A stretch of 64,000 bases of DNA from Allochromatium warmingii (GTDB lineage Bacteria > Pseudomonadota > Gammaproteobacteria > Chromatiales > Chromatiaceae), in contig NZ_FNOW01000013.1 in assembly GCF_900107145.1 (NCBI RefSeq), positions 1 to 64,000 on the forward strand. Reading direction: 5' to 3'. This document shows, one piece after another, positions 18,886-27,516 of this stretch. Position numbers and translations under genes: made by a program. Under the pieces are notes generated by a model. It worked only from the letters and a program-made list of their open reading frames with translations. It ran no database searches and was not told where the DNA came from. Every line of letters starts with the position of its first letter. Within the stretch, counting starts at the first letter, position 1.

Positions 18886-19515
18886 ATGAGTACGGAACCC
18901 CAGCGTTCGGAGTCGGCAGCTCCCGAAGCGTCCCAGTCAGCCGCCGTATCAGTTGGCGAAGATGACACGCTTACCTTTAGTCATGCCGATCCGAACGCCA
19001 GCGCCTCGGAGTCACAGACCGAGGAACGCTCGCTTGAAGAACTGAGCGCGGCTCTGGATGCCGCTCGCGCCGAGATTGAGGACAGCCGCGATCAGGTGTT
19101 ACGCGCCCGCGCTGAACTGGAAAATCTCAAGCGGCGGCATACGCAAGAGCTTGAAAAAGCACATAAATTCGCACTCGACGGCTTTGTGCGCGAGCTGTTG
19201 CAAGTGCGCGACAGTCTGGAACTCGGCTATCAGGCCGCGCAAGAAGCCAGCGCCGATCTCGATAAATTGCGCGAGGGTACGGCACTGACGCTCAAGCTGC
19301 TCGGCGATGTGATGGAAAAATTCGGCGTGAGCGTGGTTGATCCGCTCGATCAGCCGTTTAACCCCGAATTTCATCAAGCGATGTCGATGCAGCCGCGTGC
19401 CGATGTGCCGCCGAATAGCGTCGTGTTGGTGATTCAAAAAGGCTACACGCTCAATGGACGACTGGTGCGTCCGGCACTGGTGATGGTGTCCGCGCCAGCG
19501 GCGGCGGCTGAATAG
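18886..19515 (+). CDS. grpE: Nucleotide exchange factor GrpE
   Basis: 209 residues. GrpE is the DnaK co-chaperone that releases ADP and acts as a thermosensor. About 55 disordered, acidic, Ser/Ala-rich residues are followed by a long helix (ERSLEELSAALDAARAEIEDS through LENLKRRHTQELEKAHKFA). A four-helix part with REGTALTLKLLGDVMEKFGV then leads into the C-terminal beta domain (PLDQPFNPEFHQAMSM, then GYTLNGRLVRPALVMVS). GGAGG stands at a good distance before the ATG. The 136-base gap after hrcA shows no obvious terminator. Confidence 0.96.
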   Translation: MSTEPQRSESAAPEASQSAAVSVGEDDTLTFSHADPNASASESQTEERSLEELSAALDAARAEIEDSRDQVLRARAELENLKRRHTQELEKAHKFALDGFVRELLQVRDSLELGYQAAQEASADLDKLREGTALTLKLLGDVMEKFGVSVVDPLDQPFNPEFHQAMSMQPRADVPPNSVVLVIQKGYTLNGRLVRPALVMVSAPAAAAE

Positions 19516-19561
19516 CTGGATTGCTACAATGCTGAATTGAACGCAATTCACGCTGAAGCGA

Positions 19562-19590
19562 CTTGAAGATTTTGGGGATACGCCCCAACT
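19562..19590 (+). promoter_or_regulatory. Candidate sigma-32 promoter of dnaK
   Basis: CTTGAA (19562-19567), 15 bases, then CCCCAACT (19583-19590), close to the RpoH consensus of CTTGAA and CCCCAT. It lies about 60-85 bases upstream of dnaK. An alternative reading is the hairpin TTGGGG/CCCCAA (19572-19588), which overlaps it. Confidence 0.5.
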
Positions 19591-19647
19591 ACAGACATCA
19601 TTTAGCGCACACTGCGCTTATTTAAACGCTTTCGGAGAGTCACTCAA

Positions 19648-21582
19648 ATGGGAAAAATTATCGGCATCGATCTCGGTACCACCAATTCTTGCGTGGCCGT
19701 GATGGAAGGCGACAATGTGAAAGTCATCGAGAATGCGGAAGGGGATCGCACCACGCCCTCGATTATTGCATATAGCGGTGACGGTGAAGTGTTAGTCGGT
19801 CAATCGGCTAAACGTCAATCGGTGACAAATCCGCAACATACGCTATTTGCCATCAAGCGCCTGATTGGGCGACGCTTTGAAGATTCAGTCGTCGGCAAAG
19901 ATAAGGATATGGTGCCGTACAAAATCGTCAAAGCGGATAATGGCGATGCGTGGGTCGAAGTCAACGGCAAAAAAATGGCCCCGCCGGAAATTTCGGCCAA
20001 AGTCTTGCAAAAGATGAAAAAGACTGCCGAAGATTATCTCGGTCACGCCGTCACTGAAGCCGTCATCACCGTGCCGGCCTATTTTAATGATTCGCAACGC
20101 CAAGCGACGAAAGATGCCGGACGCATTGCCGGTCTGGAAGTCAAGCGGATTATTAACGAGCCGACGGCAGCGGCACTCGCTTACGGCATGGACAAAAAGC
20201 GCGGCGATCAAAAAATCGCCGTCTATGACCTCGGTGGCGGCACCTTTGACGTGTCGATTATTGAAATCGCCGAAATTGAAGGCGAGCATCAATTTGAGGT
20301 GCTGTCAACCAATGGTGATACCTTCCTCGGCGGCGAAGATTTCGACCTGCGGATTATTGACTTTTTAGTCGAGACCTTTAAGAAAGAGCAAGGTTTCGAT
20401 CTGCGCAATGATCCGCTGGCGCTGCAACGGCTCAAAGAAGCGGCAGAAAAAGCCAAGATTGAGCTGTCATCGAGTCAGCAGACTGACATCAATCTGCCCT
20501 ATATCACCGCCGATCAAACTGGGCCGAAGCATCTGAATGTCAAGCTCACCCGCTCGAAGCTCGAATCATTGGTCGAAGATTTAATCGAACGCACAATGGA
20601 GCCGTGCCGGATTGCACTGAAAGATGCCGGATTAGCCGCAGGCGAGATTAATGAAGTGATCCTCGTCGGTGGTCAGACGCGGATGCCGAAGGTGCAAGAA
20701 AAGGTTGAGCAATTCTTCGGCAAAACCCCGCGCCGCGATGTCAACCCAGATGAAGCGGTGGCGATTGGTGCCGCGATTCAGGGCGGCGTGCTTGGCGGTG
20801 AAGTCAAAGATGTATTGCTGCTGGATGTAACACCGCTGTCGCTCGGTATTGAGACGCTCGGCGGGGTGATGACCAAGCTGATTGAGAAAAACACCACAAT
20901 TCCGACTTCGGCGCAGCAGGTGTTTTCGACCGCTGACGATAATCAAACCGCTGTGACCGTGCATGTATTACAGGGCGAACGTGAACGCGCCGTCGGGAAT
21001 AAATCACTCGGGCGTTTTGATTTGTCGGATATTCCACCCGCGCCGCGTGGCGTGCCGCAAATTGAGGTGAAATTCGACATCGACGCGAACGGTATTCTCA
21101 ATGTCTCAGCAAAAGACAAGGCAACCGGCAAGCAGCAGTCGATTGTCATTAAAGCGTCTTCAGGTCTGTCAGAAGCTGAAATTGCGCAGATGGTTAAGGA
21201 TGCCGAAGCCCATGCTGAAGAAGATCGCCAATTCCATCAATTGATTGCCGCCCGCAATCAAGCCGATACCATGATTCACGCGACGCGCAAATCGTTGGAG
21301 CAACTCGGCGAGCAAATGGAAAGCGGCGAAAAAGACGCGATTGAATCGGCAATGAAGGCGCTCGAAGAGGCGATGAAAGGCGAGGATAAAGAGCGCATCG
21401 AATCGCTGACCAAACAGCTTGGCGAGGTCTCGGGCAAAATGGCCGAGCGGCTCTATGCTAAATCGGGCGATGCGGGGGCGGCTGGTGCCGGAGCCGAACA
21501 CGCTGATGCGGGTACGAGCCAACGTGCGCAGGATGACGTGGTCGATGCCGAGTTTGAAGAAGTCAAGGACGACAAACGCTAA
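19648..21582 (+). CDS. dnaK: Molecular chaperone DnaK (Hsp70)
   Basis: 644 residues. DnaK is an ATP-driven chaperone working with DnaJ and GrpE. The N-terminal ATPase domain has [16 protein letters not shown], the linker-proximal phosphate motif [12 protein letters not shown] and [13 protein letters not shown]. The interdomain linker [16 protein letters not shown] leads into the substrate-binding domain. The lid helices follow, then an Ala/Gly-rich tail ending [12 protein letters not shown], which includes the usual EEV-type end. GGAGAG precedes the ATG. It could be transcribed from the hrcA promoter and from the heat-shock promoter candidate just upstream. Confidence 0.98.
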   Translation: MGKIIGIDLGTTNSCVAVMEGDNVKVIENAEGDRTTPSIIAYSGDGEVLVGQSAKRQSVTNPQHTLFAIKRLIGRRFEDSVVGKDKDMVPYKIVKADNGDAWVEVNGKKMAPPEISAKVLQKMKKTAEDYLGHAVTEAVITVPAYFNDSQRQATKDAGRIAGLEVKRIINEPTAAALAYGMDKKRGDQKIAVYDLGGGTFDVSIIEIAEIEGEHQFEVLSTNGDTFLGGEDFDLRIIDFLVETFKKEQGFDLRNDPLALQRLKEAAEKAKIELSSSQQTDINLPYITADQTGPKHLNVKLTRSKLESLVEDLIERTMEPCRIALKDAGLAAGEINEVILVGGQTRMPKVQEKVEQFFGKTPRRDVNPDEAVAIGAAIQGGVLGGEVKDVLLLDVTPLSLGIETLGGVMTKLIEKNTTIPTSAQQVFSTADDNQTAVTVHVLQGERERAVGNKSLGRFDLSDIPPAPRGVPQIEVKFDIDANGILNVSAKDKATGKQQSIVIKASSGLSEAEIAQMVKDAEAHAEEDRQFHQLIAARNQADTMIHATRKSLEQLGEQMESGEKDAIESAMKALEEAMKGEDKERIESLTKQLGEVSGKMAERLYAKSGDAGAAGAGAEHADAGTSQRAQDDVVDAEFEEVKDDKR

Positions 21583-21652
21583 GAGGCTAGGCGCGTGTGC
21601 TCGGTGGCCGTGATGACGCGGCGCACCGAGCGCATCTGCCGGATATCATTAC

Positions 21653-22786
21653 ATGGCAAAACGCGACTATTACGACGTGCTGGGGGTTCAGCGCAACGCC
21701 AGTGAAGCCGACATCAAGAAGGCATTTCGGCGGCTGGCGATGAAATATCACCCCGACCGCAATCCGGGCGACAACGAGGCCGAGGCCAAATTCAAAGAAG
21801 CCAAGCTGGCCTATGACGTGCTGACCGATGCCAAGAAGCGTTCGGCCTACGATCAATTTGGCCACGCGGGTGTAGACGGCGCGGGGCCAGGATTTGGCGG
21901 CTTCAGCGGCGGTGCGCCCGGGGATTTTGCCGACATCTTTGGCGATGTCTTCGGCGATATTTTCGGTGGCCGAGGCGGTACGCGCCGCTCACAGCGCGGG
22001 GTCGATCTGCGCTATGACCTCGCGTTGACGCTGGAAGAAGCGGTCGCCGGCAAAGAGGTCAAAATTCGGCTTCCGACCTGGGTGGACTGCCAATTCTGCA
22101 ACGGCAGCGGCGCTAAACCCGGCACCAAGCCTAAGACCTGTCCGACTTGCGGCGGTCATGGTCAGGTGCGGATGCAGCAGGGCTTTTTTTCCATTCAGCA
22201 GACCTGTCCTGAGTGTCGTGGCAGCGGGACGGTGATCGAAGAGCCGTGCCCGCACTGTCGCGGACGCGGGCGGATTCAGGAAGAAAAAACGCTCTCGGTC
22301 AAGGTGCCAGCGGGTGTGGACACCGGCGACCGCATTCGATTAGCAGGCGAAGGCGAACGCGGTGAGCAGGGCGGGCCAGCGGGCGATCTCTATGTCCAGA
22401 TTCAGGTCAAAGAGCACCCGATTTTTACCCGCGAAGATGCCAATCTCTATTGTCAGGTGCCGATTAGTTTTGTCATAGCGGCGCTTGGCGGAGAATTAGA
22501 AGTGCCGACGCTCGATGGCAAGGTAATGCTGAAAATTCCGCCCGGCACCCAGACTGGCAAAATGTTCCGCGTGCGCAACAAAGGTGTCAAACCAGTGCGC
22601 GGCGGTGTAGTCGGCGATTTGATTTGTCGGGTACTGATTGAAACGCCGGTTGATTTGACTGAACGCCAAAAAGAATTACTGCGCGAATTTGAGGTCAGTG
22701 TTCAAGAAGGCGGATCGCGGCATAATCCGCAATCGCATTCGTGGCTTGATGGCGTGAAAAGCTTTTTTGAGAAGATGGGATTATAA
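21653..22786 (+). CDS. dnaJ: Chaperone protein DnaJ (type I Hsp40)
   Basis: 377 residues with all type I domains. The J domain holds the HPD motif in [17 protein letters not shown] Gly/Phe-rich linker ([24 protein letters not shown]) follows, then four zinc motifs of the CXXCXGXG type ([32 protein letters not shown]) and the C-terminal substrate domains. DnaJ stimulates DnaK ATPase and presents clients. It starts 70 bases after dnaK in the same direction and is followed by a palindromic repeat that may act as terminator. Confidence 0.97.
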   Translation: MAKRDYYDVLGVQRNASEADIKKAFRRLAMKYHPDRNPGDNEAEAKFKEAKLAYDVLTDAKKRSAYDQFGHAGVDGAGPGFGGFSGGAPGDFADIFGDVFGDIFGGRGGTRRSQRGVDLRYDLALTLEEAVAGKEVKIRLPTWVDCQFCNGSGAKPGTKPKTCPTCGGHGQVRMQQGFFSIQQTCPECRGSGTVIEEPCPHCRGRGRIQEEKTLSVKVPAGVDTGDRIRLAGEGERGEQGGPAGDLYVQIQVKEHPIFTREDANLYCQVPISFVIAALGGELEVPTLDGKVMLKIPPGTQTGKMFRVRNKGVKPVRGGVVGDLICRVLIETPVDLTERQKELLREFEVSVQEGGSRHNPQSHSWLDGVKSFFEKMGL

Positions 22787-22813
22787 ATTCAGTCAGGGAC
22801 GATGATGCAAATT

Positions 22814-22891
22814 AGACAGGATTAACTGGATATTTCAAGATTAACAGGATTTTTTTCTTGTTCATCCTGAATACTCTTGTTAATCCTGTCT
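22814..22891. repeat. GACAGGAT-family palindromic repeat, copy 2
   Basis: AGACAGGATTAAC (22814-22826) pairs perfectly with GTTAATCCTGTCT (22879-22891). Between them lie degenerate copies of the same unit (CAAGATTAACAGGATTTTTT, TTCATCCTGAA). It sits between dnaJ and the next gene on the same strand. Confidence 0.85.
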
Positions 22892-22923
22892 CAATATTTG
22901 ATCTTCAGTGTTCGGGTGACTGA

Positions 22924-23886
22924 ATGAGTGCAGCACTGCAAACCGCCGTCGCCCGTCAACGTCTGCTATTGCGCGGATGGCTCGCCAGTTTATTAGAACG
23001 GCTGGCGCTTCAAGCCCGTGACTGCTGGCCAGACCGCACCGCACTCGAACAGCTCTTGCTCGCTGCCCGTCCGCGTTTACCCTCGTGCAAATATCTCTAT
23101 ATTCTCGACCGCGACGCCCAGCAACTCACCGCCAATATCGCCCCCGATGGTCTGCTGCCGGAACATTTCGGCCGCGACCGTCGCGACCGTCCCTATCTCG
23201 CTGAGGCATTAGCTGGTGAACGCTTTTCACTCTCGCCGGTGTATTTGAGCCGCAATGCGCGTCGCCCGTCACTGACGGCTATTCAGCGCATCGAGAATAC
23301 AGCGGGTGATTGGCTCGGATTTCTCGGCGCGGATTTCGATTTGCGGGAATTACCCTTAACCCGCGAGCTGTATCAACCGTCTGGTGATTGGGTGCAACTT
23401 AAAGGCGATCCCGCCATTCGCGGTGGACTCTTTAGTCAAGAGCGCGTTGAGAGTTTAATGGATGCGCGAATGGATGAAGTGCTGGCGCTGCTGGGTGAAT
23501 TGATGACAGCGCACGGAGTTTTTCACGGTAAGCTGCATTTTTCCAGTTCACGCGCGACCTTATGGACGCTCGATGATCCCTATCGTTATCGCTTGCTTGA
23601 TTATGAAGACCTCGCCGACCCGGGGATTTGTTTAGCCTATCCGCAACGCGATTATCCGACTGAAGCAGCAATTCCTGAATCACGGGTTGCCGAGGTGTTT
23701 CACACTTTCCGCGAATTACGGTTTATGGATGAAACGATTTATCTGCGCTCCGGCTCGCTTAATTTATTTAATGGCATGGTCGGGCTGAATTTTTCGTGCG
23801 ATGGCTCGCATTACATGCCGTGGCAGGATTTTCTGCGCAAGAGCTTGGGGTTTTGGTTGGGGACGGGGGAAAGTTGCGGGCGTTGA
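22924..23886 (+). CDS. Cache/PDC-like sensor domain protein without membrane segment
   Basis: 320 residues with no hydrophobic segment or signal peptide. The first half looks like a PDC/Cache ligand-binding fold. The pattern YLYILDRDAQQLTANI, then GRDRRDRPYLAEAL, then SLSPVYLSRNARRPSLTAIQRI and WLGFLGADFDLRELPL matches the usual order of strands and the RDR.Y motif of these sensors. The second half (about 170-320) contains FSSSRATLWTLDDPYRYRLLDYEDL and YLRSGSLNLFNGMVGLNFSCDGSHYMPW and was not recognised. Cache domains are normally extracytoplasmic, so a soluble cytoplasmic form is unusual. No output domain is fused and the neighbours do not show a partner. Confidence 0.65.
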   Translation: MSAALQTAVARQRLLLRGWLASLLERLALQARDCWPDRTALEQLLLAARPRLPSCKYLYILDRDAQQLTANIAPDGLLPEHFGRDRRDRPYLAEALAGERFSLSPVYLSRNARRPSLTAIQRIENTAGDWLGFLGADFDLRELPLTRELYQPSGDWVQLKGDPAIRGGLFSQERVESLMDARMDEVLALLGELMTAHGVFHGKLHFSSSRATLWTLDDPYRYRLLDYEDLADPGICLAYPQRDYPTEAAIPESRVAEVFHTFRELRFMDETIYLRSGSLNLFNGMVGLNFSCDGSHYMPWQDFLRKSLGFWLGTGESCGR

Positions 23887-23905
23887 TGCGTTCGGCTCGT
23901 TCATT

Positions 23906-24577
23906 TCACGCCACCCCCGCCAGCAACGGCACAAAGCTCGCCGGTTCTAAAATCTCATGGCGAAAGCCGCGCCCACGACGCACCAAGCGCACCAGACTCT
24001 GCTGCGGCCCCTCGCCAATCGGCAGCACCATCACGCCCCCCGGAGCCAACTGCTCGGCAAGTGCTCGCGGAATGCCACGCGGCGCGGCGGTAACGAGAAT
24101 CGCCGAATAGGGCGCATAGTCGCGCCAGCCCTGTGCGCCGTCGTCATGCCGATAACGCACATTGCGTATTTCCAGTGCTTCTAGCCGCTGTTTCGCACAT
24201 TCGTACAGCTCACTGACGCGCTCGACGGTATACACGCGCCGCACCAGTGCCGCGAGCACAGCGGTCTGAAATCCTGAGCCGGTGCCAATTTCTAGCACGG
24301 TATCCGCTGTGCCCAGTTCCAGCAGTGCCTGCGTCATCCGCGCCACAGTGTAGGGTTGCGAGAGCGTCTGGCCATAGCCAATCGGCAGCGCGGAATCTTC
24401 ATACGCACGACTCGCCAGCGCCTCATCAACAAACAGATGGCGCGGCAGTTCGCGCAACACCCGCAGCACCTCAGGCGACTCAATCCCCGCGTCAATCAGC
24501 CGTTGAATCAACCGCTCGCGGGTGCGTCTGGAGGTCATGCCGATCCCGACGGGATCCAGCGTGCGACGGGCAGGCAT
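23906..24577 (-). CDS. pcm: Protein-L-isoaspartate O-methyltransferase
   Basis: About 223 residues from the ATG at 24577. It repairs isoaspartyl damage in proteins using S-adenosylmethionine. Motif I is VLEIGTGSGFQTAVLA and the family motif around LPIGYGQTLSQPYTVARMTQALLE is intact. Start choice is uncertain. The ATG at 24577 shares one base with the surE stop codon (TGATG), a classical coupling arrangement. The frame stays open to 24598, and the ATG at 24538 (MTSRRTRERLIQRL) would match the start seen in some pseudomonads. It forms an operon with surE, as in many gammaproteobacteria. Confidence 0.94.
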   Translation of the reverse strand: MPARRTLDPVGIGMTSRRTRERLIQRLIDAGIESPEVLRVLRELPRHLFVDEALASRAYEDSALPIGYGQTLSQPYTVARMTQALLELGTADTVLEIGTGSGFQTAVLAALVRRVYTVERVSELYECAKQRLEALEIRNVRYRHDDGAQGWRDYAPYSAILVTAAPRGIPRALAEQLAPGGVMVLPIGEGPQQSLVRLVRRGRGFRHEILEPASFVPLLAGVA

Positions 24578-25326
24578 CAGGCGCATCCGGTCAACCACGC
24601 ATCCAGCGACGCTAAGGCCGCATGACGGGTGAGATCGACTTGCAGCGGCGTGATCGAAACAAAGCCAGCGCGTACCGCATCAAAATCCGTTCCGGGGCCA
24701 GCATCCTGCTCTGGGCCAGCCGGGCCGATCCAATAAATCGTCTGACCACGCGGATCGCGGGCCTCAATGATCGGCTCGGCTTTATGGCGATGACCTAAGC
24801 GCGTCGCTTTAAACCCAGCGAGTTCCGAATACGGACGATCCGGGACATTGACGTTGAGGATAATGCTCGGTTCGAGCGGCTGTTCGCGCAGACGCGCCAC
24901 CAGTTGCACCGCGACCTGAGCGGCGGTGTCCAGATGTTGCGGCGTGTAGGAAACCATTGAAATCGCAATCGAGGGCAGACCCAAAAAGCGCCCTTCAGTG
25001 GCCGCTGCGACCGTGCCCGAATAGAGCACATCATCGCCGAGATTGGCACCATGATTGATACCAGATACCACAATATCCGGCTCAATTCCGGGCAATCCGG
25101 TCAGCGCCAAATGCACGCAATCGGTCGGCGTGCCATCGACCTGAATAAAGCCGTTCGGCTGATGGCGGATGCGCAGGGGCCGTTTGAGAGTCAGCGAATG
25201 GCTGGCACCGCTGTAATCGCGTTCGGGAGCGACGACCTGCACCTCACCGAGGGTGCGCAAGGCATCGGCAAGCACGATCAAGCCCGGAGATTGATAGCCG
25301 TCGTCGTTACTGACAAGGATCTTCAT
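24577..25326 (-). CDS. surE: 5'/3'-nucleotidase SurE
   Basis: 249 residues beginning [16 protein letters not shown]. SurE is a metal-dependent survival nucleotidase/phosphatase acting on nucleoside monophosphates. The metal ligands are the tandem Asp of SNDDG (8-9), with the serine in SGASHSLT and the Asn in [22 protein letters not shown] also conserved. The C terminus is [21 protein letters not shown], as in the family. It is immediately upstream of pcm and overlaps or abuts it. It is divergent from the Smr-domain gene across a 170-base gap with no clear regulatory site. Confidence 0.96.
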   Translation of the reverse strand: MKILVSNDDGYQSPGLIVLADALRTLGEVQVVAPERDYSGASHSLTLKRPLRIRHQPNGFIQVDGTPTDCVHLALTGLPGIEPDIVVSGINHGANLGDDVLYSGTVAAATEGRFLGLPSIAISMVSYTPQHLDTAAQVAVQLVARLREQPLEPSIILNVNVPDRPYSELAGFKATRLGHRHKAEPIIEARDPRGQTIYWIGPAGPEQDAGPGTDFDAVRAGFVSITPLQVDLTRHAALASLDAWLTGCA

Positions 25327-25496
25327 GATATTCGTGATCTATCTGTGCGGCCCGTGAATCACCAGCGATGATACTGTATGGCGCACAATCTGCCATTCCC
25401 AATTCCCAACCGCGCCCCATATCGTCCGGCGCGGGATGGCAGCTTATACTTGCTGCCGATTCCGCTGCCATGCCATCCACCGATCACCGATCATCG

Positions 25497-26060
25497 ATGA
25501 AATCTAAACTTCAGGACAGCGACCGCTCGCTGTTCCGCGAACAGGTTGAGGATGCTGAACCCTTCGTTTTCGAGGGCGCGGAGCCGTTTCGTCAACGTCC
25601 GCCACCCTATCCCCGTCCGCGCCCGCTGGAACTGCCCGAACTGGGATCCAATCGCGCTGTGGCTGAATGCGAAGTCGCAACGCATGACTATCTACTATTT
25701 GCCCGTCCCGGGATCCAGCAGCGGCTGTTGGCCGATTTACAGCGTGGCGCGGTACCGATTGGCTTAGAAGTCGATTTACACGGTCTTCAGGCCGAACATG
25801 CGCGGCAAATTCTCGCGGAATTTCTCGCCGAGTGTGCGCGGCAGCGCGTGCGCTGTGCGCGGATTATTCACGGCAAGGGGATGCGTTCCAGCACCCGCGC
25901 TCCGGTGCTCAAAAGCAAGGTCAACTATTGGCTGCGACTCTACGATCAGGTGTTAGCCTTTTGTTCCGCCACCCGCCGCGATGGGGGCACGGGCGCGGTC
26001 TATGTGCTGCTGCGCAATCCGAACAAAGCCAGCCGCGCTCAGGCTGTGCGCTACGATTAA
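25497..26060 (+). CDS. smrB: Smr-domain endonuclease, SmrB-like
   Basis: 187 residues from the ATG at 25497 (MKSKLQDSDRSLFREQVEDA), whose opening parallels E. coli SmrB (MKKK..EEDQALFR); the frame is open upstream to 25368. SmrB is recruited to collided ribosomes and cuts the mRNA. A basic/proline-rich N-terminal part (about 25-80) is followed by the Smr domain, with VDLHGLQAEHARQIL (the DLH motif) and ARIIHGKGMRSSTRAPVLKSKV (the HGxG motif). Cleavage function is inferred from the family. lgt follows 41 bases after the stop codon. Confidence 0.87.
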   Translation: MKSKLQDSDRSLFREQVEDAEPFVFEGAEPFRQRPPPYPRPRPLELPELGSNRAVAECEVATHDYLLFARPGIQQRLLADLQRGAVPIGLEVDLHGLQAEHARQILAEFLAECARQRVRCARIIHGKGMRSSTRAPVLKSKVNYWLRLYDQVLAFCSATRRDGGTGAVYVLLRNPNKASRAQAVRYD

Positions 26061-26101
26061 CCCTTTTTTAACCGCTCACTGTTGCCTAGATTCTCTGCAT
26101 C

Positions 26102-26980
26102 ATGCTCACTTATCCCGATCTCAATCCGGTTGCGCTCGCGCTTGGCCCGCTCAAAGTTCATTGGTACGGGCTGATGTATTTGCTTGGCTTTGCGTGTGCC
26201 TGGTGGCTCGGGCGCTGGCGGGCGCGACGTCCTGAATCCGGCTGGACGGCGGAGATGGTTGATGACCTGATTTTTTATGGCGTCATCGGCGTGATCGTCG
26301 GCGGACGACTTGGCTATATGCTGTTTTATGGCTTTGAACAGGTGCTCGCCAATCCGCTCAATCTGCTCAAAGTCTGGGAAGGCGGCATGTCGTTTCACGG
26401 CGGCTTGATCGGTGTGTTGACGGCGATTGCGCTCTTTGCACGACGCTATCAGCGGCAGTTTTTCCAAGTGGCCGATTTTCTCGCGCCGCTGGTGCCGACG
26501 GGCTTGTTTGCTGGGCGCATTGGGAACTTTATCAATGGCGAACTTTGGGGCCATCGCACCGATGTTGCGTGGGGCTTTCAGCTTCCGTGTGCGCAGTTTC
26601 CGACTGAATGCGCCGATCAACCCAGCACGGCGCTGCTCAGTCCGGCGGTTCATGCCTCGCAGTTGTACGAAGCGGCGCTCGAAGGGCTGGCGCTGTTCGC
26701 GCTGTTGTGGCTATTTTCCAGCCGTCCACGCCCGATGATGGCGGTCTCCGGGTTGTTTTTGCTCGGCTATGGAATGTTCCGATTTATGATCGAGTTTGTC
26801 CGCGAACCGGACGCGCATCTCGGTTATCTGGCGTTTGATTGGGTGACGATGGGGCAGATTTTGTCGCTGCCGATGGTGTTCGCCGGTGGACTGTTGCTGG
26901 CGCTGGCCTATTGGCGGCGGCGAGCTGTCAGCGAGCAGCCTCCAGCTTCCGGCGATCAGCAGCCGCCAACTGCCAGCTAA
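26102..26980 (+). CDS. lgt: Prolipoprotein diacylglyceryl transferase
   Basis: 292 residues, a seven-helix inner-membrane enzyme. It moves diacylglycerol from phosphatidylglycerol to the lipobox cysteine of prolipoproteins. The signature [21 protein letters not shown] is present, as are [23 protein letters not shown] and the HGGLIG loop with the essential histidine. [19 protein letters not shown] and [15 protein letters not shown] are normal for the C-terminal part. The last 20 or so residues ([17 protein letters not shown]) are low-complexity and come from a short repeat related to that at 2388-2427; they are unlikely to matter for function. Confidence 0.96.
   Translation: MLTYPDLNPVALALGPLKVHWYGLMYLLGFACAWWLGRWRARRPESGWTAEMVDDLIFYGVIGVIVGGRLGYMLFYGFEQVLANPLNLLKVWEGGMSFHGGLIGVLTAIALFARRYQRQFFQVADFLAPLVPTGLFAGRIGNFINGELWGHRTDVAWGFQLPCAQFPTECADQPSTALLSPAVHASQLYEAALEGLALFALLWLFSSRPRPMMAVSGLFLLGYGMFRFMIEFVREPDAHLGYLAFDWVTMGQILSLPMVFAGGLLLALAYWRRRAVSEQPPASGDQQPPTAS
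26926..26980. repeat. CAGCCTCCAGCTTCC-type repeat inside the lgt 3' end
   Basis: The last part of lgt is made of GAGCTGTCAGCGAGC, CAGCCTCCAGCTTCC and CAACTGCCAGCTAA units. They resemble the repeats at 2388-2427, 41551-41580 and 56560-56605. The repeat now supplies the last codons and the stop codon of lgt. Confidence 0.45.
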
Positions 26981-27012
26981 TCAGATGCGCGGTTTCGCCA
27001 CCGCCACCGCAC

Positions 27013-27040
27013 AAAAAAACCGGCTCTAGGCCGGTTTTTT
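27013..27040. terminator. Bidirectional rho-independent terminator of lgt and rpsT
   Basis: ACCGGC and GCCGGT (27019-27024, 27030-27035) form a GC stem with a five-base loop. It is flanked by a run of A on the left and of T on the right, so it reads as a classical terminator on both strands, between the convergent genes lgt and rpsT. Confidence 0.92.
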
Positions 27041-27073
27041 CGTGTCAACACCATCAAGCAGGTGATGGGCAGA

Positions 27074-27337
27074 TTAGGCCATCGCTTTGATGTGCGCGTT
27101 CAGGCGGCTTTTGTGGCGAGCGGCCTTGTTCGCGTGAATCAAACCCTTGCGTGCGGCACGGTCGATGCGCGGAACGGCATCTTTGAACGCCTGCACGGCG
27201 GCTTCCTTATCTTCGGCGCGAATCGCCTTAATCACTTTCTTAATGAAGGTGCGCAGGGTACTGCGCTGCGCGATATTACGCTGACGACGGTCTTCTGATT
27301 GACGGGCGCGTTTACGCGCTTGGGGTGAGTTAGCCAA
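27074..27337 (-). CDS. rpsT: 30S ribosomal protein S20
   Basis: 87 residues, a basic helical protein that binds 16S rRNA. The sequence after the initiator ([20 protein letters not shown]) is the standard S20 opening. The start codon is TTG at 27337, preceded by GGGAGA, matching the UUG start of E. coli rpsT that is part of its translational autoregulation. The frame continues upstream to 27424, but nothing there resembles S20. Conserved features include [14 protein letters not shown] and [21 protein letters not shown]. It is divergent from murJ, as is common. Confidence 0.96.
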   Translation of the reverse strand: MANSPQARKRARQSEDRRQRNIAQRSTLRTFIKKVIKAIRAEDKEAAVQAFKDAVPRIDRAARKGLIHANKAARHKSRLNAHIKAMA

Positions 27338-27516
27338 CGGAGAGTCTCCCGAGAATTTCGCTGCGGACGCGGTCAAGTTCAAAACAATAAAACCGCGTGG
27401 AAGGTCGGCCTGCAACCGGGCCACACCGAACGCGGTTTGGACGAAATAGTATTTCTGATTGTTTCTGGATTGTCAATTACCATTCAACGCTTTGCCTGCC
27501 GAAATGGTCGCACTGC

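Noticed and set aside
27338-27350. Inverted repeat GGAGA-C-TCTCC hiding the rpsT ribosome-binding site
   Set aside because: The loop would be a single base, too small to form a hairpin, so it is not reported as a regulatory structure.
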